Shown here: one piece after another, positions 24,498 through 33,714 of the stretch
Position numbering within the stretch: the stretch's first letter is position 1
Layout of the letters: every line of letters begins with the position of its first letter
NCBI RefSeq assembly: GCF_006715485.1
Contig: NZ_VFNH01000002.1
Span: 682,001-746,000 of the forward strand
DNA length: 64,000 nucleotides
Reading direction: 5' to 3'
From: Herbaspirillum sp. SJZ107
GTDB lineage: Bacteria > Pseudomonadota > Gammaproteobacteria > Burkholderiales > Burkholderiaceae_D
Notes under the pieces: model-generated
Seen by the model: only the letters and a program-made list of their open reading frames with translations
The model's database searches: none
Told to the model about the DNA's origin: nothing
Translations under genes and position numbers: made by a program

Positions 24498-26315
24498 TCA
24501 CTTCGTCGCCGCAATCCACCGGTTCACCTGCGCCTCCAGAATCGGCAACGGCAAGGTCCCGTCCCCCAGCACCACCGCATGGAAAGCCGGGAAGCTGAAC
24601 TTTGCTCCCAGTGCCTTCTGCGCCTTGGCCCGCAGTTCGAGAATCTTCAGCGCGCCGATCTTGTAGGCCAGCGCCTGGCCCGGCCACACCATGTAGCGCT
24701 CGATCTGGTTGGCCGCCTCGGCCTCGCCGTAGCCCAGGTTCTCGACCGCGTACGCGATCGCCTTTTCGCGCGACCAGCCCTGGGCGTGCATGCCGGTGTC
24801 GACCACCAGGCGCACGCCGCGCAGCAGTTCGTCGTTCAGGTGGCCGAAGTAGGCGGCCGGATCTTCGTACAGTCCGAAGTCGCGGCCCAGGGTTTCGCAG
24901 TACAGTGCCCAGCCTTCGCCGTAGGCGGCGGCGCTCGGGTGCTCGGTGAAGAACTTGCGGAAGTCCGGCAGCGGCAGTTCCTTCAGCAGCGCCGCGTGCA
25001 GGTGGTGGCCCGGCACGCCTTCGTGCAGCAGCAGCGTCGACATGCCGACGGTGCTGTACTGCTTCGGATCGTTGACCACGGCCCAGAACACGCCCGGATG
25101 CGAACCGTCGGCCGCGACCGGGGTGTAGTGGTCGGAGGCGGTGGCGCGCGTCAGTTCGGGTTCGAGCTGGATGCTCAGCCTGGCCTTCGGCAACAGCGAG
25201 AAATAGGCCGGCAGCTTGCCCTCGACCGTGGCGTAGATCTCGCGGTAGCGCGCCAGCACTTCCTGGTCGGTCTTGAACGGCTTGAACTTCGCCTGCTCCT
25301 CGACCCAGTGCGGGAAGCGCTCGAGCGGCCCCTGGTAGCCCAGCTGCGGCGCCAGCGCCGCCATCTGCTGGCGGATGCGCGCGACTTCCTTCAGGCCGAG
25401 CGCGTGGATGGCGGCCGGGGTCAGGTTCAGGTTGGTGTTGTTGCGGATGCGCGCCTGGTACCAGGCGGCGCCGTCCGGCAGGGCGCCATAGCCGGCGGTC
25501 GTGCGGCCCGCTTTCAGGTAGTCGGTCTCGAGGAAGCCGACCAGGCGGCCGAGCGCGGCATCGATCTTTTCCGCAGCCTGGCGGTAGCCGGCCGCCAGGG
25601 TACGCTTGTCGGCGTCCGAGAAGCTGGCCGGCATGCGCGCCACCGGCGAATAGAACACGCTGGCGTCGGCCTTGGCGCTCCTCAGCTGGCGGAACTGCGG
25701 CAGCATGCGCTCGGTGACGATCTTCGGCTGCACCACGCCCACGCGGATGCCTTCCTTCATGTTGGCGATGGCCTGGTCGATCCAGGCCGGCAACTGCTCG
25801 AGGCGGCTCAGGTAGGCGCGGTACTGGGCTGGCGTCTCGAGCGGCTGCGAGCCGGTGCCGCCGGCGTAGTTCGCCAGGTTGCTCGGCATGTTGTCGAAAT
25901 GGTTCAGCGGCAGCAGGTGCTCGGGGAATTTCTCGAGGTCGAGCTGGCTGCCGATTTCAAAGGCGAGGATGTCGTAGTTCAGGCGTCCCTTGGGTGCCAG
26001 GCGCGACGCATCGATCGTCTGCAGCTGGCGCAGCAGCGCATGGTTGTCGGCCAGGTAGCGTGCGCGCACCGTCGGTGCGATCGCCATGCCGAGCTGGTCG
26101 TCGTAGCGGCTGTCGCCGTTGGCGGTCGCGTACAGCATCGGGTCGTACTTGGCGCGCAGGTCGTAGAAGCGCGCGGCGATGCGGTCGACCTGCTGCGCGG
26201 CGGCCTGCGCCTGGGCGGCGGTCGGCGCCGCGGCCTGCACGGACATCATGGGGACAGCTGCGCCAAGGGCGGCGGCAATGACGAGCGTGCGCAGCGGCTG
26301 GACGTTGAGGGGCAT
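24498..26315 (-). CDS. Secreted DUF885-family metallopeptidase-like protein
   Basis: A 605-residue protein of the DUF885 family. The signal peptide ends near MSVQAAAP (residue 28). The zinc-site motif is HEGVPGHHLH at 431-440 (H431, E432, H437, H438), with YGEGWALYCE about 40 residues later supplying the third ligand region. The C-terminus YMVWPGQALAYKIGALKI is also conserved in the family. The start MPLNVQPL at 26315 is preferred over 26387, since the extension lacks a signal. The family is distantly related to M3/M32-type peptidases; substrates are mostly unknown. It is probably periplasmic. Confidence 0.88.
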   Translation of the reverse strand: MPLNVQPLRTLVIAAALGAAVPMMSVQAAAPTAAQAQAAAQQVDRIAARFYDLRAKYDPMLYATANGDSRYDDQLGMAIAPTVRARYLADNHALLRQLQTIDASRLAPKGRLNYDILAFEIGSQLDLEKFPEHLLPLNHFDNMPSNLANYAGGTGSQPLETPAQYRAYLSRLEQLPAWIDQAIANMKEGIRVGVVQPKIVTERMLPQFRQLRSAKADASVFYSPVARMPASFSDADKRTLAAGYRQAAEKIDAALGRLVGFLETDYLKAGRTTAGYGALPDGAAWYQARIRNNTNLNLTPAAIHALGLKEVARIRQQMAALAPQLGYQGPLERFPHWVEEQAKFKPFKTDQEVLARYREIYATVEGKLPAYFSLLPKARLSIQLEPELTRATASDHYTPVAADGSHPGVFWAVVNDPKQYSTVGMSTLLLHEGVPGHHLHAALLKELPLPDFRKFFTEHPSAAAYGEGWALYCETLGRDFGLYEDPAAYFGHLNDELLRGVRLVVDTGMHAQGWSREKAIAYAVENLGYGEAEAANQIERYMVWPGQALAYKIGALKILELRAKAQKALGAKFSFPAFHAVVLGDGTLPLPILEAQVNRWIAATK

Positions 26316-26365
26316 GTTGAACCTTCGCAAATGAAATTCTGTGAAGGATACAACAGCTTGCGGAT

Positions 26366-26401
26366 AAAAAAACGGCGTCCCGGCCATGAGGCAGGGACGC
26401 C
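26366..26401 (-). terminator. Rho-independent terminator after the EamA gene
   Basis: Read on the minus strand, GGCGTCCC (26401-26394) pairs with GGGACGCC (26381-26374). A run of seven Ts (26372-26366) follows. It lies just downstream of the EamA transporter stop and upstream of the DUF885 gene. Confidence 0.85.
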
Positions 26402-26433
26402 GCGAACGGAAAATGATGCGCGCGCCGCGGTGC

Positions 26434-27372
26434 TCAGGCGCGGCGGCGCATGCTCGACAGCGCGACGCCGCCCAGGATCACGGCAAAGCCGGCCACGTGG
26501 TACAGATGCGGCGCTTCTTTCAACAGCGGCCAGGCGGCCAGCGTCGCGAACAGCGGAATCAGGTACAGGCTCATGCTGGCGCGCGTCGGGCCGGCCAGGG
26601 ACACCAGGCGGTCGAAGCAGAAGTAGGCGCCCAGGCTCGGCACGACGGCCAGGAAGCCCAGCGCGATGTACAAGCGGCTGTCGCCGAAATCGGGGACGTT
26701 GCCGTGCAGGGTTTCCAGCGCGGCGAACGGCGCCAGCACCAGCGCGCCGCCGCCGATCAGCGACGCCAGCTTGACCGTGCTCGGTAGCGGCAGCAGCGGC
26801 ACGCGCTTGTTGAATACCGTGTACAGCGACCAGCCGCAGCCGGCCAGCACCACCCACAGATCGCCGCGGCCGAATTCCAGCTGGCCGAGGGCGGCCGGGT
26901 TGCCCTTGGAGAGCACGATCAGCACCCCGAAGATGGCCAGCAGCATGCCGCCGGCCTGCTTGCGCTCGAGCGGCACGCGCCACACCAGGGTCTCGATCAG
27001 GGTGACCAGCGCCGGGCAGGCGGCGAAGATGATGCCGATGTTGGCAGCGCTGGTATGGCGCGCGCCGACGTATTGCGGCGCCACCGCCACGCCCATGCCG
27101 AGGCTGGCCAGCAGCAGGATGCGCGGCCAGTTGGCGAGCAAAGTATGGCGCAGCGCGTACATGCGCGGGCCGACGGTCGGCAGCAGGATCAGGAAGGCCA
27201 GCGCCCAGCGCCCGAAGGCCAGGAACACCGGTGCGATGCCGGCGCCTTGCGCCCAGCGCGCCACGATCAGGTTGGCGGCGAACAGGGCGGGGGCAATGAA
27301 CATCAGCGGCAATTCGGCGGCAAAGGCATTGCCCCGGTAGCCCAGACTGCCCTGCGAAATGGCTTCGGACAC
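26434..27372 (-). CDS. EamA/DMT-family permease
   Basis: A 312-residue inner-membrane protein with ten predicted hydrophobic helices in two EamA halves, e.g. MFIAPALFAANLIVARWA near the start, NIGIIFAACPALVTLIETL at the end of the first half and SMSLYLIPLFATLAAW in the second. The GTG at 27372 (VSEAISQG) is chosen because a GAGGAG ribosome site precedes it; the upstream frame is not transporter-like. It is divergent from an Lrp/AsnC regulator, a common arrangement for amino-acid exporters controlled by that regulator. The substrate is unknown. Confidence 0.88.
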   Translation of the reverse strand: MSEAISQGSLGYRGNAFAAELPLMFIAPALFAANLIVARWAQGAGIAPVFLAFGRWALAFLILLPTVGPRMYALRHTLLANWPRILLLASLGMGVAVAPQYVGARHTSAANIGIIFAACPALVTLIETLVWRVPLERKQAGGMLLAIFGVLIVLSKGNPAALGQLEFGRGDLWVVLAGCGWSLYTVFNKRVPLLPLPSTVKLASLIGGGALVLAPFAALETLHGNVPDFGDSRLYIALGFLAVVPSLGAYFCFDRLVSLAGPTRASMSLYLIPLFATLAAWPLLKEAPHLYHVAGFAVILGGVALSSMRRRA

Positions 27373-27619
27373 GCAAACTCCTCGATGGATGGTGAGGGTG
27401 AACAAAGCGCCGACAGCGCATTCCCGGTAAGGAAGTGGCTCGGCGCATGGGTGTTTTGTGCGTTGCATCAACGCGCGCGAGAATGGTAAGGCAGTATGAA
27501 TAGAATGTGCTTTTGTTCGATACCGATAACAGCGGTTTTTTCCAAGGATTTATCTTTGGAAAAGGTAAAATGAAGATATTCCTTTTATGATTCATCGAAA
27601 ACCCGTAAGGACACGCTTC
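27373..27619. promoter_or_regulatory. Divergent promoter region, EamA exporter / Lrp-type regulator
   Basis: A 247-bp AT-rich intergenic region between divergent genes. It contains a strong palindrome at 27538-27563 that could be the regulator's operator. Ribosome sites GAGGAG (for the exporter) and AAGGA (for the regulator) are visible at its ends. Confidence 0.55.
27538..27563. promoter_or_regulatory. Palindromic operator candidate for Lrp/AsnC regulator
   Basis: TTTTCCAA (27538-27545) and TTGGAAAA (27556-27563) are perfect inverted arms around a 10-base AT-rich centre. The position, 57 bp before the regulator start, and the AT-rich symmetry resemble Lrp-type autoregulatory sites. Confidence 0.5.
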
Positions 27620-28087
27620 ATGAAAGATGGGCAACTCGACGAAATCGACCGCAAGATCCTGCGCACGCTGAGCCAGGATGGCCGCATCAGCAACCAGAAA
27701 CTGGCCGAGACCGTGAACTTGTCGCCGACGCCGTGCTGGCACCGCGTGCGCGCGCTGGAAGAGGGCGGCTACATCACCGGCTACGCAGCGATGCTCGACC
27801 AGCGCGCGCTGGGTATGCCGGACACCGTGATCATCGAAGTCACGGTCGACCGCCACGACGACGAGATCTTCAAGGCTTTTTCGGATGCGCTGGCCGAGCT
27901 GCCGGAAGTGATGGAGGCGTACCTTCTGTCCGGCGAATACGATTACCTGATCAAGGTGGCGGTGGCGGGCACCGAAGGCTACGAGCGTTTTCTGCGGCAG
28001 AAACTGTATAAACTGCCGGGGGTGCGGCATACGCGTTCGACGTTTACCCTGCGTTGCCTGAAGCGGGCGCCGTCGGTGACGCCCTGA
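27620..28087 (+). CDS. Lrp/AsnC-family transcriptional regulator
   Basis: A 155-residue regulator. The N-terminal winged HTH is visible as LDEIDRKILRTLSQDGRISN and LAETVNLSPTPCWHRVRALEEGGYI. The C-terminal RAM ligand domain includes DTVIIEVTV, VMEAYLLSGEYDYLIKV and LPGVRHTRSTFTL. ATG 27620 (MKDGQLDE) has an AAGGA site about ten bases upstream and matches normal family length; an ATG at 27587 is also in frame. It probably controls the divergent EamA exporter in response to an amino acid. Confidence 0.92.
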   Translation: MKDGQLDEIDRKILRTLSQDGRISNQKLAETVNLSPTPCWHRVRALEEGGYITGYAAMLDQRALGMPDTVIIEVTVDRHDDEIFKAFSDALAELPEVMEAYLLSGEYDYLIKVAVAGTEGYERFLRQKLYKLPGVRHTRSTFTLRCLKRAPSVTP

Positions 28088-28118
28088 ATCAACCGCTTTC
28101 TTTCCTCTCGAGGTGGCG

Positions 28119-28883
28119 ATGCCGAAGCGATGGATGCCGTGCGTCCTGGCCTGGACGCTGGCGCAGCATGCGTATGCCGGGACAGGCACCGGTAACCAGG
28201 ACTGGTATGTCCCGGCCGGGAACGGCGTCTTTGCCGCCGCTGCCCGCAACCTGTGTAAGACATCGTCCCCGGAGGTAGCCGATGCCACCGTATGGTCGCC
28301 TGACCGCCGGCAAAAGATCGCACTGCGCCTCACTGCAGACGGTGACACGGCGACTTTCGCCATCGATGGCAACGGCCGGGAAACCCCGATCGACACGGCG
28401 GCGTGGCCCTGTCCGGAAGTCGCCTGGGCTTCGGACTCGACGCTTTTCTTCATCAATTACAGCGATGGGGGGGCCGTGGGTACCTACGAGGTGGCGGCGT
28501 ATCGCATCGGCGCTGGGAAGATGGAGAAGATCGATATCGCATCGGCTGTCCGGCGCGACTTCCGGCGCCGTTATCCAAAGTGTTTTGAACCGGAGACGCC
28601 GAACGTCGCCGGCGTCGCCTGGTCCGCAAGCGGCACCAGGGTGATGGTGGCGGCCGAGGTGCTGCCGCATTCTAATTGCGACAATATGGGAACATTCAAT
28701 CTGTATGAAGTCTCGGTGCCCGAAGGACGGATCGTTCGCCGCATTCCACAGCTGCCCGCGAAGGCCTCGTTCGGATACATGCTCGGCCCCGAACTGCGTG
28801 CGGCGGACGACCGCTGTTTCTCACGACCGGGATCGTGCAATATCGCGGCGCTGCATGCGCCATCGATGGCAAGACAACGCTGA
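28119..28883 (+). CDS. Secreted hypothetical protein
   Basis: A 254-residue protein with a signal peptide (MPKRWMPCVLAWTLAQHAYA, cleavage near residue 20). The mature part reads like beta-propeller blades: ATVWSPDRRQKIALRL, VAWASDSTLFFINY, VAGVAWSASGTRVMVAAEV. It contains six or more cysteines, consistent with periplasmic disulfides. ATG 28119 has a CGAGG ribosome site; an in-frame GTG at 28113 is an alternative. No family or function was recognised. It stands alone between the Lrp-type regulator and the chromate transporter. Confidence 0.6.
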   Translation: MPKRWMPCVLAWTLAQHAYAGTGTGNQDWYVPAGNGVFAAAARNLCKTSSPEVADATVWSPDRRQKIALRLTADGDTATFAIDGNGRETPIDTAAWPCPEVAWASDSTLFFINYSDGGAVGTYEVAAYRIGAGKMEKIDIASAVRRDFRRRYPKCFEPETPNVAGVAWSASGTRVMVAAEVLPHSNCDNMGTFNLYEVSVPEGRIVRRIPQLPAKASFGYMLGPELRAADDRCFSRPGSCNIAALHAPSMARQR

Positions 28884-28905
28884 AGCTTGAATTTTTCGGA
28901 AAACG

Positions 28906-30150
28906 ATGTCCGCGCCACCTCTTCGATCCATACCCGGTTCGCATCATAAAGACAGCGCCCTGGCGATTTTCGCGATCTTCCTGAAACTCGGGTTGAGCGC
29001 ATTCGGCGGCCCCGCCGCCCACCTCGGCTACTTCCGCAACGAGTTCGTACTGCGCCGCCGCTGGCTGGACGAAGCCGACTATGCGGACCTGGTCGCACTC
29101 TGCCAATTCCTGCCGGGGCCGGCATCGAGCCAGGTCGGATTCTGCCTGGGCTTGTTGCGAGCGCAAAGCCTGGCAGGCGGCTGCGCCGCATGGCTCGGCT
29201 TTACCTTGCCGTCCGCGCTGATCCTGTTTGGATGCGCCCTGGGCGCCGCTGTCTTGAATGGTCCATGGGCGGCGGCCGCCATCCACGGCTTGAAACTGGT
29301 GGCCGTCGCCGTCGTTGCCCACGCGGTCTGGGGCATGGCGCGCTCGCTGGCGCCCGACGGTCCGCGCGCCGGCATCGCGCTGGCGGCCCTCGCCATCGTG
29401 GTGTTTGCAGGCGGCACGTTCGGGCAAGTGGCGGCGATCGTTACCGGCGCCCTTGCCGGCATGTGGCTGGGCCGTGGCCAGGTATCGGCCGCGCTGCCGC
29501 GGTCCGGATCGCCGGGCGCGCACAAGGGCAGCATCGTGGCGCTGGCGCTGTTCTGCGGCCTGCTGCTGGCGGCCGTCGCCATGCCCCAGGCCGCCACTGC
29601 GTCCGCCACGTCGATCTTCGGCGCCTTTTATCGCGCGGGTGCGCTGGTCTTCGGCGGCGGCCACGTGGTGCTGCCGCTGCTGCGTGCGGAAGTGGTCGGG
29701 ACCGGCTGGCTGGCGGACGACCGCTTCCTGGCCGGCTATGGCCTGGCGCAAGCCGTACCCGGTCCTTTGTTTACCTTCGCCGCCTACCTCGGTGCCAGCC
29801 TCGGTGCCAGCCTCGGCGCCGGCACCGGCGCAGCGGCAGCCGGGGCCGTCGTCGCGCTGGTCGCGATCTTCCTGCCTGGACTGCTGCTGGTGTATGCGGC
29901 CCTGCCTTTCTGGCGCCTGTTCCGGGCCTGGCCGCAAGCGCAGCATGCGGTGCGCGGCGCCAATGCCGCGGTCGTCGGCATTCTCGGCGCGGCCCTGTAT
30001 GACCCGGTCTGGACCGGCGCCGTGCTGGATGGGAAGGATTTCGCCGTGGCGGTGGCAGGCTTCCTTCTATTAGTCATCTGGAAAAGCCCGCCCCTGGCCG
30101 TGGTGCTGGCGGTTGCCGGCGCGGGCGCACTGCTGAAGATGCTCGCCTGA
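28906..30150 (+). CDS. chrA: Chromate transporter, ChrA (CHR) family
   Basis: A 414-residue bidomain CHR-superfamily transporter. Each half carries the family motif: FGGPAAHLGYF (about 33-43) with QFLPGPASSQ (about 67-76), and in the second half FGGGHVVLPLL (about 248-258) with QAVPGPLFTFAAYLGA (about 283-298). About ten hydrophobic helices are visible. The family exports chromate by proton antiport, but many members have other anion roles. There is no chrB or other metal-resistance neighbour here. Confidence 0.92.
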   Translation: MSAPPLRSIPGSHHKDSALAIFAIFLKLGLSAFGGPAAHLGYFRNEFVLRRRWLDEADYADLVALCQFLPGPASSQVGFCLGLLRAQSLAGGCAAWLGFTLPSALILFGCALGAAVLNGPWAAAAIHGLKLVAVAVVAHAVWGMARSLAPDGPRAGIALAALAIVVFAGGTFGQVAAIVTGALAGMWLGRGQVSAALPRSGSPGAHKGSIVALALFCGLLLAAVAMPQAATASATSIFGAFYRAGALVFGGGHVVLPLLRAEVVGTGWLADDRFLAGYGLAQAVPGPLFTFAAYLGASLGASLGAGTGAAAAGAVVALVAIFLPGLLLVYAALPFWRLFRAWPQAQHAVRGANAAVVGILGAALYDPVWTGAVLDGKDFAVAVAGFLLLVIWKSPPLAVVLAVAGAGALLKMLA

Positions 30151-30157
30151 GGCGGCA

Positions 30158-30175
30158 AGCGCCGGCGCCGGCGCT
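30158..30175. terminator. Palindrome between convergent genes, possible terminator
   Basis: AGCGCCGGCGCCGGCGCT is an 18-bp perfect palindrome between the stops of chrA and the royal-jelly-type gene. No T-run follows on either strand, so termination is only suggested by its place. Confidence 0.35.
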
Positions 30176-30179
30176 GCGC

Positions 30180-31310
30180 TCAGTCGCCCAGCTTCACGCG
30201 CCACAGCTGGGTCGGCAGGGCCGGCGGCGCATCCTTCTTGTAGAAGGCCGAATCCTGGATGCGCGAGGTGGTCACGTACAGGCTGCCGTCCGGACCCTGG
30301 CTGAAGGTGTCGGGCCAGCGCAGGCGGGCATCCTGGACCAGCGTGCGCGGACTGCCGGATGCACCCTGCGCCAGGTCGCGCACGCCGATCGCATTGTTTT
30401 CAATCAGGCTGACGTACAGCTGGTTGCCCGGCTTGCCGTTCTTGTGGCCGATCCAGAAGCCGTCCGTCGGACCGGTCTGGCCGTAGGACTGGACGTCGCC
30501 CGCCACGTCCTGGCCCTGGAAACCGCGCGATTCGAGCACACTGGCCTGGATCCGGTACAGCGTCTTGCCGGTCAGCGCCTTCCAGTACAGGTAGCCGTCG
30601 CCGGACAGGGCGATGCTGTCGGCGGCGAACTGGACCTTGCGGCCGTCGGGCGAGCGCACCGGCTTGCCGTCCGAATGCACGACCACGCCTTTTTCGGGCT
30701 GGGTCGACGGATGGCCGTCGAGCACGCGCTTTGCCTTGCCGCTGGCCAGTTCGACCACGATCAGGGCGCCGCGCTCGCCGGAGTCGGTGATGAAGGCGAA
30801 TTTGCCGTCACTGGAGAAGCGCACGTCGTTCAGGTAGGAACCGGGGATCGCCACCGACTGGTCGAACGCGATCGTCTGGGCCACGCGGTCGGTGGCGAGG
30901 TCGATGCGCACCATCTTCGGCCCGCCGGGCACGATCGCTTCATGCGCCGGTGACGCCGGGTCGAGGACCCAGACGTTGCCGCGGCCGTCGGCCACCACGC
31001 TCTGCACGCAGACCCAGTGGTCGCCCGGCGAGGTCTCGTCGCCATTCGCATTGCGCCAGGCGTTCCAGCGCGCATCCGGGTAGGGCTTGATCGAACCGTC
31101 CTTCATGACTTCGGCCACCGACACCGGCGAATCCTCGGTCCAGCGCGGAAAATTGACGAAGATGCGGCCGCGTTCGCTGACGGTGACGCCGGTCACCTGA
31201 TGCGCGAACTGTGCGACCGGTTCCAGGGTGGGCTGGGCCGGTGCGGCCCAAGCGGCGCTGCCGGCCATGCCGGCGAGTGCGAGAGCGACAACTGCGGATG
31301 TGCGTTTCAT
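30180..31310 (-). CDS. Secreted major-royal-jelly/Yellow-type beta-propeller protein
   Basis: A 376-residue protein with a signal peptide (VVALALAGMAGSAAWA, cleavage near residue 22). The sequence follows the MRJP/Yellow and lactonase-like propeller pattern: VTGVTVSERGRIFVNFPRW, WVCVQSVVADGRGNVWVLDP, YLNDVRFSSDGKFAFITDSG, and RWPDTFSQGPDGSLYVTTSR near the end. Bacterial members are extracytoplasmic with largely unknown function. It is divergent from the SPFH gene, with a 268-bp shared upstream region. Confidence 0.85.
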   Translation of the reverse strand: MKRTSAVVALALAGMAGSAAWAAPAQPTLEPVAQFAHQVTGVTVSERGRIFVNFPRWTEDSPVSVAEVMKDGSIKPYPDARWNAWRNANGDETSPGDHWVCVQSVVADGRGNVWVLDPASPAHEAIVPGGPKMVRIDLATDRVAQTIAFDQSVAIPGSYLNDVRFSSDGKFAFITDSGERGALIVVELASGKAKRVLDGHPSTQPEKGVVVHSDGKPVRSPDGRKVQFAADSIALSGDGYLYWKALTGKTLYRIQASVLESRGFQGQDVAGDVQSYGQTGPTDGFWIGHKNGKPGNQLYVSLIENNAIGVRDLAQGASGSPRTLVQDARLRWPDTFSQGPDGSLYVTTSRIQDSAFYKKDAPPALPTQLWRVKLGD

Positions 31311-31578
31311 TATTTCTCCCGTGAATTAATACTGGACAATGTCATACAGATATTGAATTATGGTGGGGATCGCTTCATGCCTGGCGCACGCAAGGTGGGT
31401 AGCGCGTCGTGCAGCAGAGCGGCAGGCTGTGCGCAGTTCAGGTTTTTCCGCAGTCAACGCCCGGAAATTTTATATTTCTCTGAGAATTATCAAGCTATAC
31501 ACTTTTCTTGTCGTCAATTTATACGACGATCTGTCCGTTCATTACCTGGCCGGCAGAACCGATCGAAAGGGATTCGAC
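31311..31578. promoter_or_regulatory. Divergent promoter region, royal-jelly-type gene / SPFH gene
   Basis: A 268-bp AT-rich gap. It contains an inverted repeat TCGTC (31511-31515) and GACGA (31525-31529) close to the SPFH gene, and an AAAGGGA ribosome site before that gene's ATG. No clear promoter hexamers were assigned. Confidence 0.4.
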
Positions 31579-32373
31579 ATGAAAAGCATGTTGTTGGTAA
31601 GGCTCATCGGCGGTCTGGTCCTGCTGATGGTGTTGTGGGCACTGGCGCCGTTCGGCACCGTGCCGGCGGGCTACCGGGGCGTGATGACGACCTTCGGCAG
31701 TCCGAGCAGCCAGGTGCTCAGCGAAGGCATCCATTTCCGCATTCCGCTGGCGCAGAAGCTCAACCTGGTCAACGTGTCGATCCAGAAGGGCGAGGGCGAC
31801 GGCGATGCCGCCTCGCGCGACCTGCAGACCGTGCACACCCGGGTGGCGCTGAACTACCACGTCAGGCCGGAAGGCGCCGTGACCGTGTTCCGCGATCTTG
31901 GCAACGAGCCCGGCCAGCGCATCATCATCCCGGCCGTGCAGGAAGCCGTGAAGGCCGTCACCGCGCGCTTCACCGCCGAAGAGCTGATCGCCAAGCGCAC
32001 CGACGTGCGCGACCAGATCGTGGCACAGCTGCGCGAGCGCCTGGCGCGCCACGGCATCATGGTGGACGAGTTCTCGATCGTGAACTTCAATTTTTCGCGC
32101 TCGTTCAACGACGCGATCGAAGCCAAGACCACGGCCGAGCAGCTGAAGCTGAAGGCCGAGCGCGACCTCCAGCGCATCGAGGTCGAAGCCAAGCAGCGCG
32201 TGGCCCAGGCCCGCGCCGAAGCCGAGTCGCTGGCGGTGCAGCGCCAGCAGGTGACGCCGGAACTGATCCGCCTGCGCGAGATGGAAAACCAGCGCATGGC
32301 TATCGAGAAGTGGGACGGCAAGCTGCCGACCGTGGCCGGCGGCGGCGCGGTCCCCTTCATCAACGTGAAGTAA
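31579..32373 (+). CDS. SPFH/prohibitin-family membrane protein
   Basis: A 264-residue protein. It has an N-terminal membrane anchor (LVRLIGGLVLLMVLWALAPF), then the prohibitin/Band-7 domain: VPAGYRGVMTTFG, EGIHFRIPLAQ, YHVRPEGAVTVFRDLG. A long charged coiled coil (about 180-235: TTAEQLKLKAERDLQRIEVE) and a short tail complete it. This order is that of bacterial prohibitin-like proteins, which form ring-like membrane scaffolds. ATG 31579 is chosen because it starts just before the anchor and has a GAAAGGGA site; the longer upstream frame is not protein-like. Confidence 0.9.
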   Translation: MKSMLLVRLIGGLVLLMVLWALAPFGTVPAGYRGVMTTFGSPSSQVLSEGIHFRIPLAQKLNLVNVSIQKGEGDGDAASRDLQTVHTRVALNYHVRPEGAVTVFRDLGNEPGQRIIIPAVQEAVKAVTARFTAEELIAKRTDVRDQIVAQLRERLARHGIMVDEFSIVNFNFSRSFNDAIEAKTTAEQLKLKAERDLQRIEVEAKQRVAQARAEAESLAVQRQQVTPELIRLREMENQRMAIEKWDGKLPTVAGGGAVPFINVK

Positions 32374-32377
32374 GCCG

Positions 32378-33534
32378 CTAGCGCTGGCCAGTCCCGCGCA
32401 GCGGCTGGACACGGCCGCTGCCGGCGGCGCCGGCCAGGCCCTGCACGAACTGGGCGATGGCGGCGGCGTACTGGCCGCCTTCTTCCAGCAGCCCGTTGTG
32501 GCCGGCCGGGCGGATCAGGATGAAATCGGCGCGCGGCGCCAGCTTGCTGATGGCAACCCCAGCTTCGGGCTTGGTGATGCGGTCGGCGTCGCCGGCCAGC
32601 ACGCGGACCGGCACCGGGAGCGTGGCCGGGGTGGCCGTCTCGTCCCAGCGCAGCACGGCGCGCAATCCTTTCGCAATCACAGAGGGCGTGTCCTTGACGT
32701 TGAAACGCGAGCCGAAGTCGAGCTGGCCACGGGTAACGCCACGGCTCAGGGACGTGATGCGGTTGACGATATGGCTGCTGCCGTTCAGGTAGCTTTGCAG
32801 GTTCATCAGGCGCATCAGCGGCGACAGGACGATGGTGAGCAGCAGCAGGGTTCGATGACGGGCCAGCGCAGGAGCCGCAGCAAACCGCCCGCCATCACCG
32901 TCTTCAGGGGCCAGGTATGGGTGGTATCCATGAACACCATGCCGTTCACCTTGTTCCTGAACAGGTCGGGATGCTTGCGGGCCAGCGTCAGCATCATGAA
33001 GCCGCCGATGCTGTGCCCGACCAGGGTGACCGGCCGCTCGCCGGTCTCCGCGATCACGGTGCGCAGGTCTTCGGCCAGTCTCTCCACCGAATATTGCTTG
33101 TCCGCGGGCTGGCTCGAGCGGCCGAGGCCGGGCAGGTCCCACAGCACCAGCCGGTAATCCCTGGCGAGCGCCTTGCGTACGTAGTACCAGGCGGTGCTGT
33201 CGAGCGCCCAGCCATGGGTGAGGAGGATGACGGGCTTGTCGGCCGGGCCATCGAACTCGAGATGCAGGGTGCTGCCGCTGGCGCCGGTGATGGTCCGGAT
33301 CTCGGCGCCGCGTTCGGCGTGCGGCTCATCCTTGCCGCGCGGGTAGAAGGCCAGCACGATCTGGCGTCCGAACGCCGACCACACGAGCATCGCGATGCCC
33401 GACACCAGCCAGCTGGTGGCGATCAGGACGCCGGTAGTCCAGGCCCACAGGATATAGATGCCGCCGCCGAGCAGGGCAATCGAAGCGATGCTGGCCAGCG
33501 TGCCCAGCAGGAATGGCAATGGCATGACATACAT
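32378..33534 (-). pseudogene. Membrane-anchored alpha/beta hydrolase, frameshifted
   Basis: Two overlapping minus-strand frames together make one hydrolase. The first (start ATG 33534 with an AGGAG site) contains a membrane anchor, LLTHGWALDSTAWYYV, LVLWDLPGLGRSS and the nucleophile elbow GHSIGG, and runs to RLLRWPVIEP. The second continues LLLLTIVLSPLMRLMNLQ, VRVLAGDADRIT (acid region) and IRPAGHNGLLEEG (catalytic His). The switch falls at a C-tract opposite 32848-32850: one missing base there restores a single frame. It may be a true mutation or a sequencing error, so the gene may be intact in the organism. Confidence 0.85.
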
Positions 33535-33714
33535 GGTCGTCTGCTCCTGTTCGTGATTGTGGGCCTGCGTCGACATGAAGGTAGCAAGCGACCCGTGCTG
33601 CATACAAGGTCGGCACAGCCAAAAATCACGTAAGACTAGTCCGAGCATCACTGCGCAGCCGTCCGCCGGCATGGACTTGCCAGGTGTAATATTGATAACA
33701 AAAAGGAGGCTGAA
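33535..33714. promoter_or_regulatory. Divergent promoter region, hydrolase / lipoprotein
   Basis: A 180-bp gap between divergent genes. An AAAGGAGG ribosome site lies just before the lipoprotein ATG. Nothing else specific was recognised. Confidence 0.4.

Noticed and set aside
29790..29830. Short tandem duplication GGTGCCAGCCTCG in chrA
   Set aside because: It encodes GASLGASLGAG within a membrane helix and keeps the frame; too short to signal instability or mobility.
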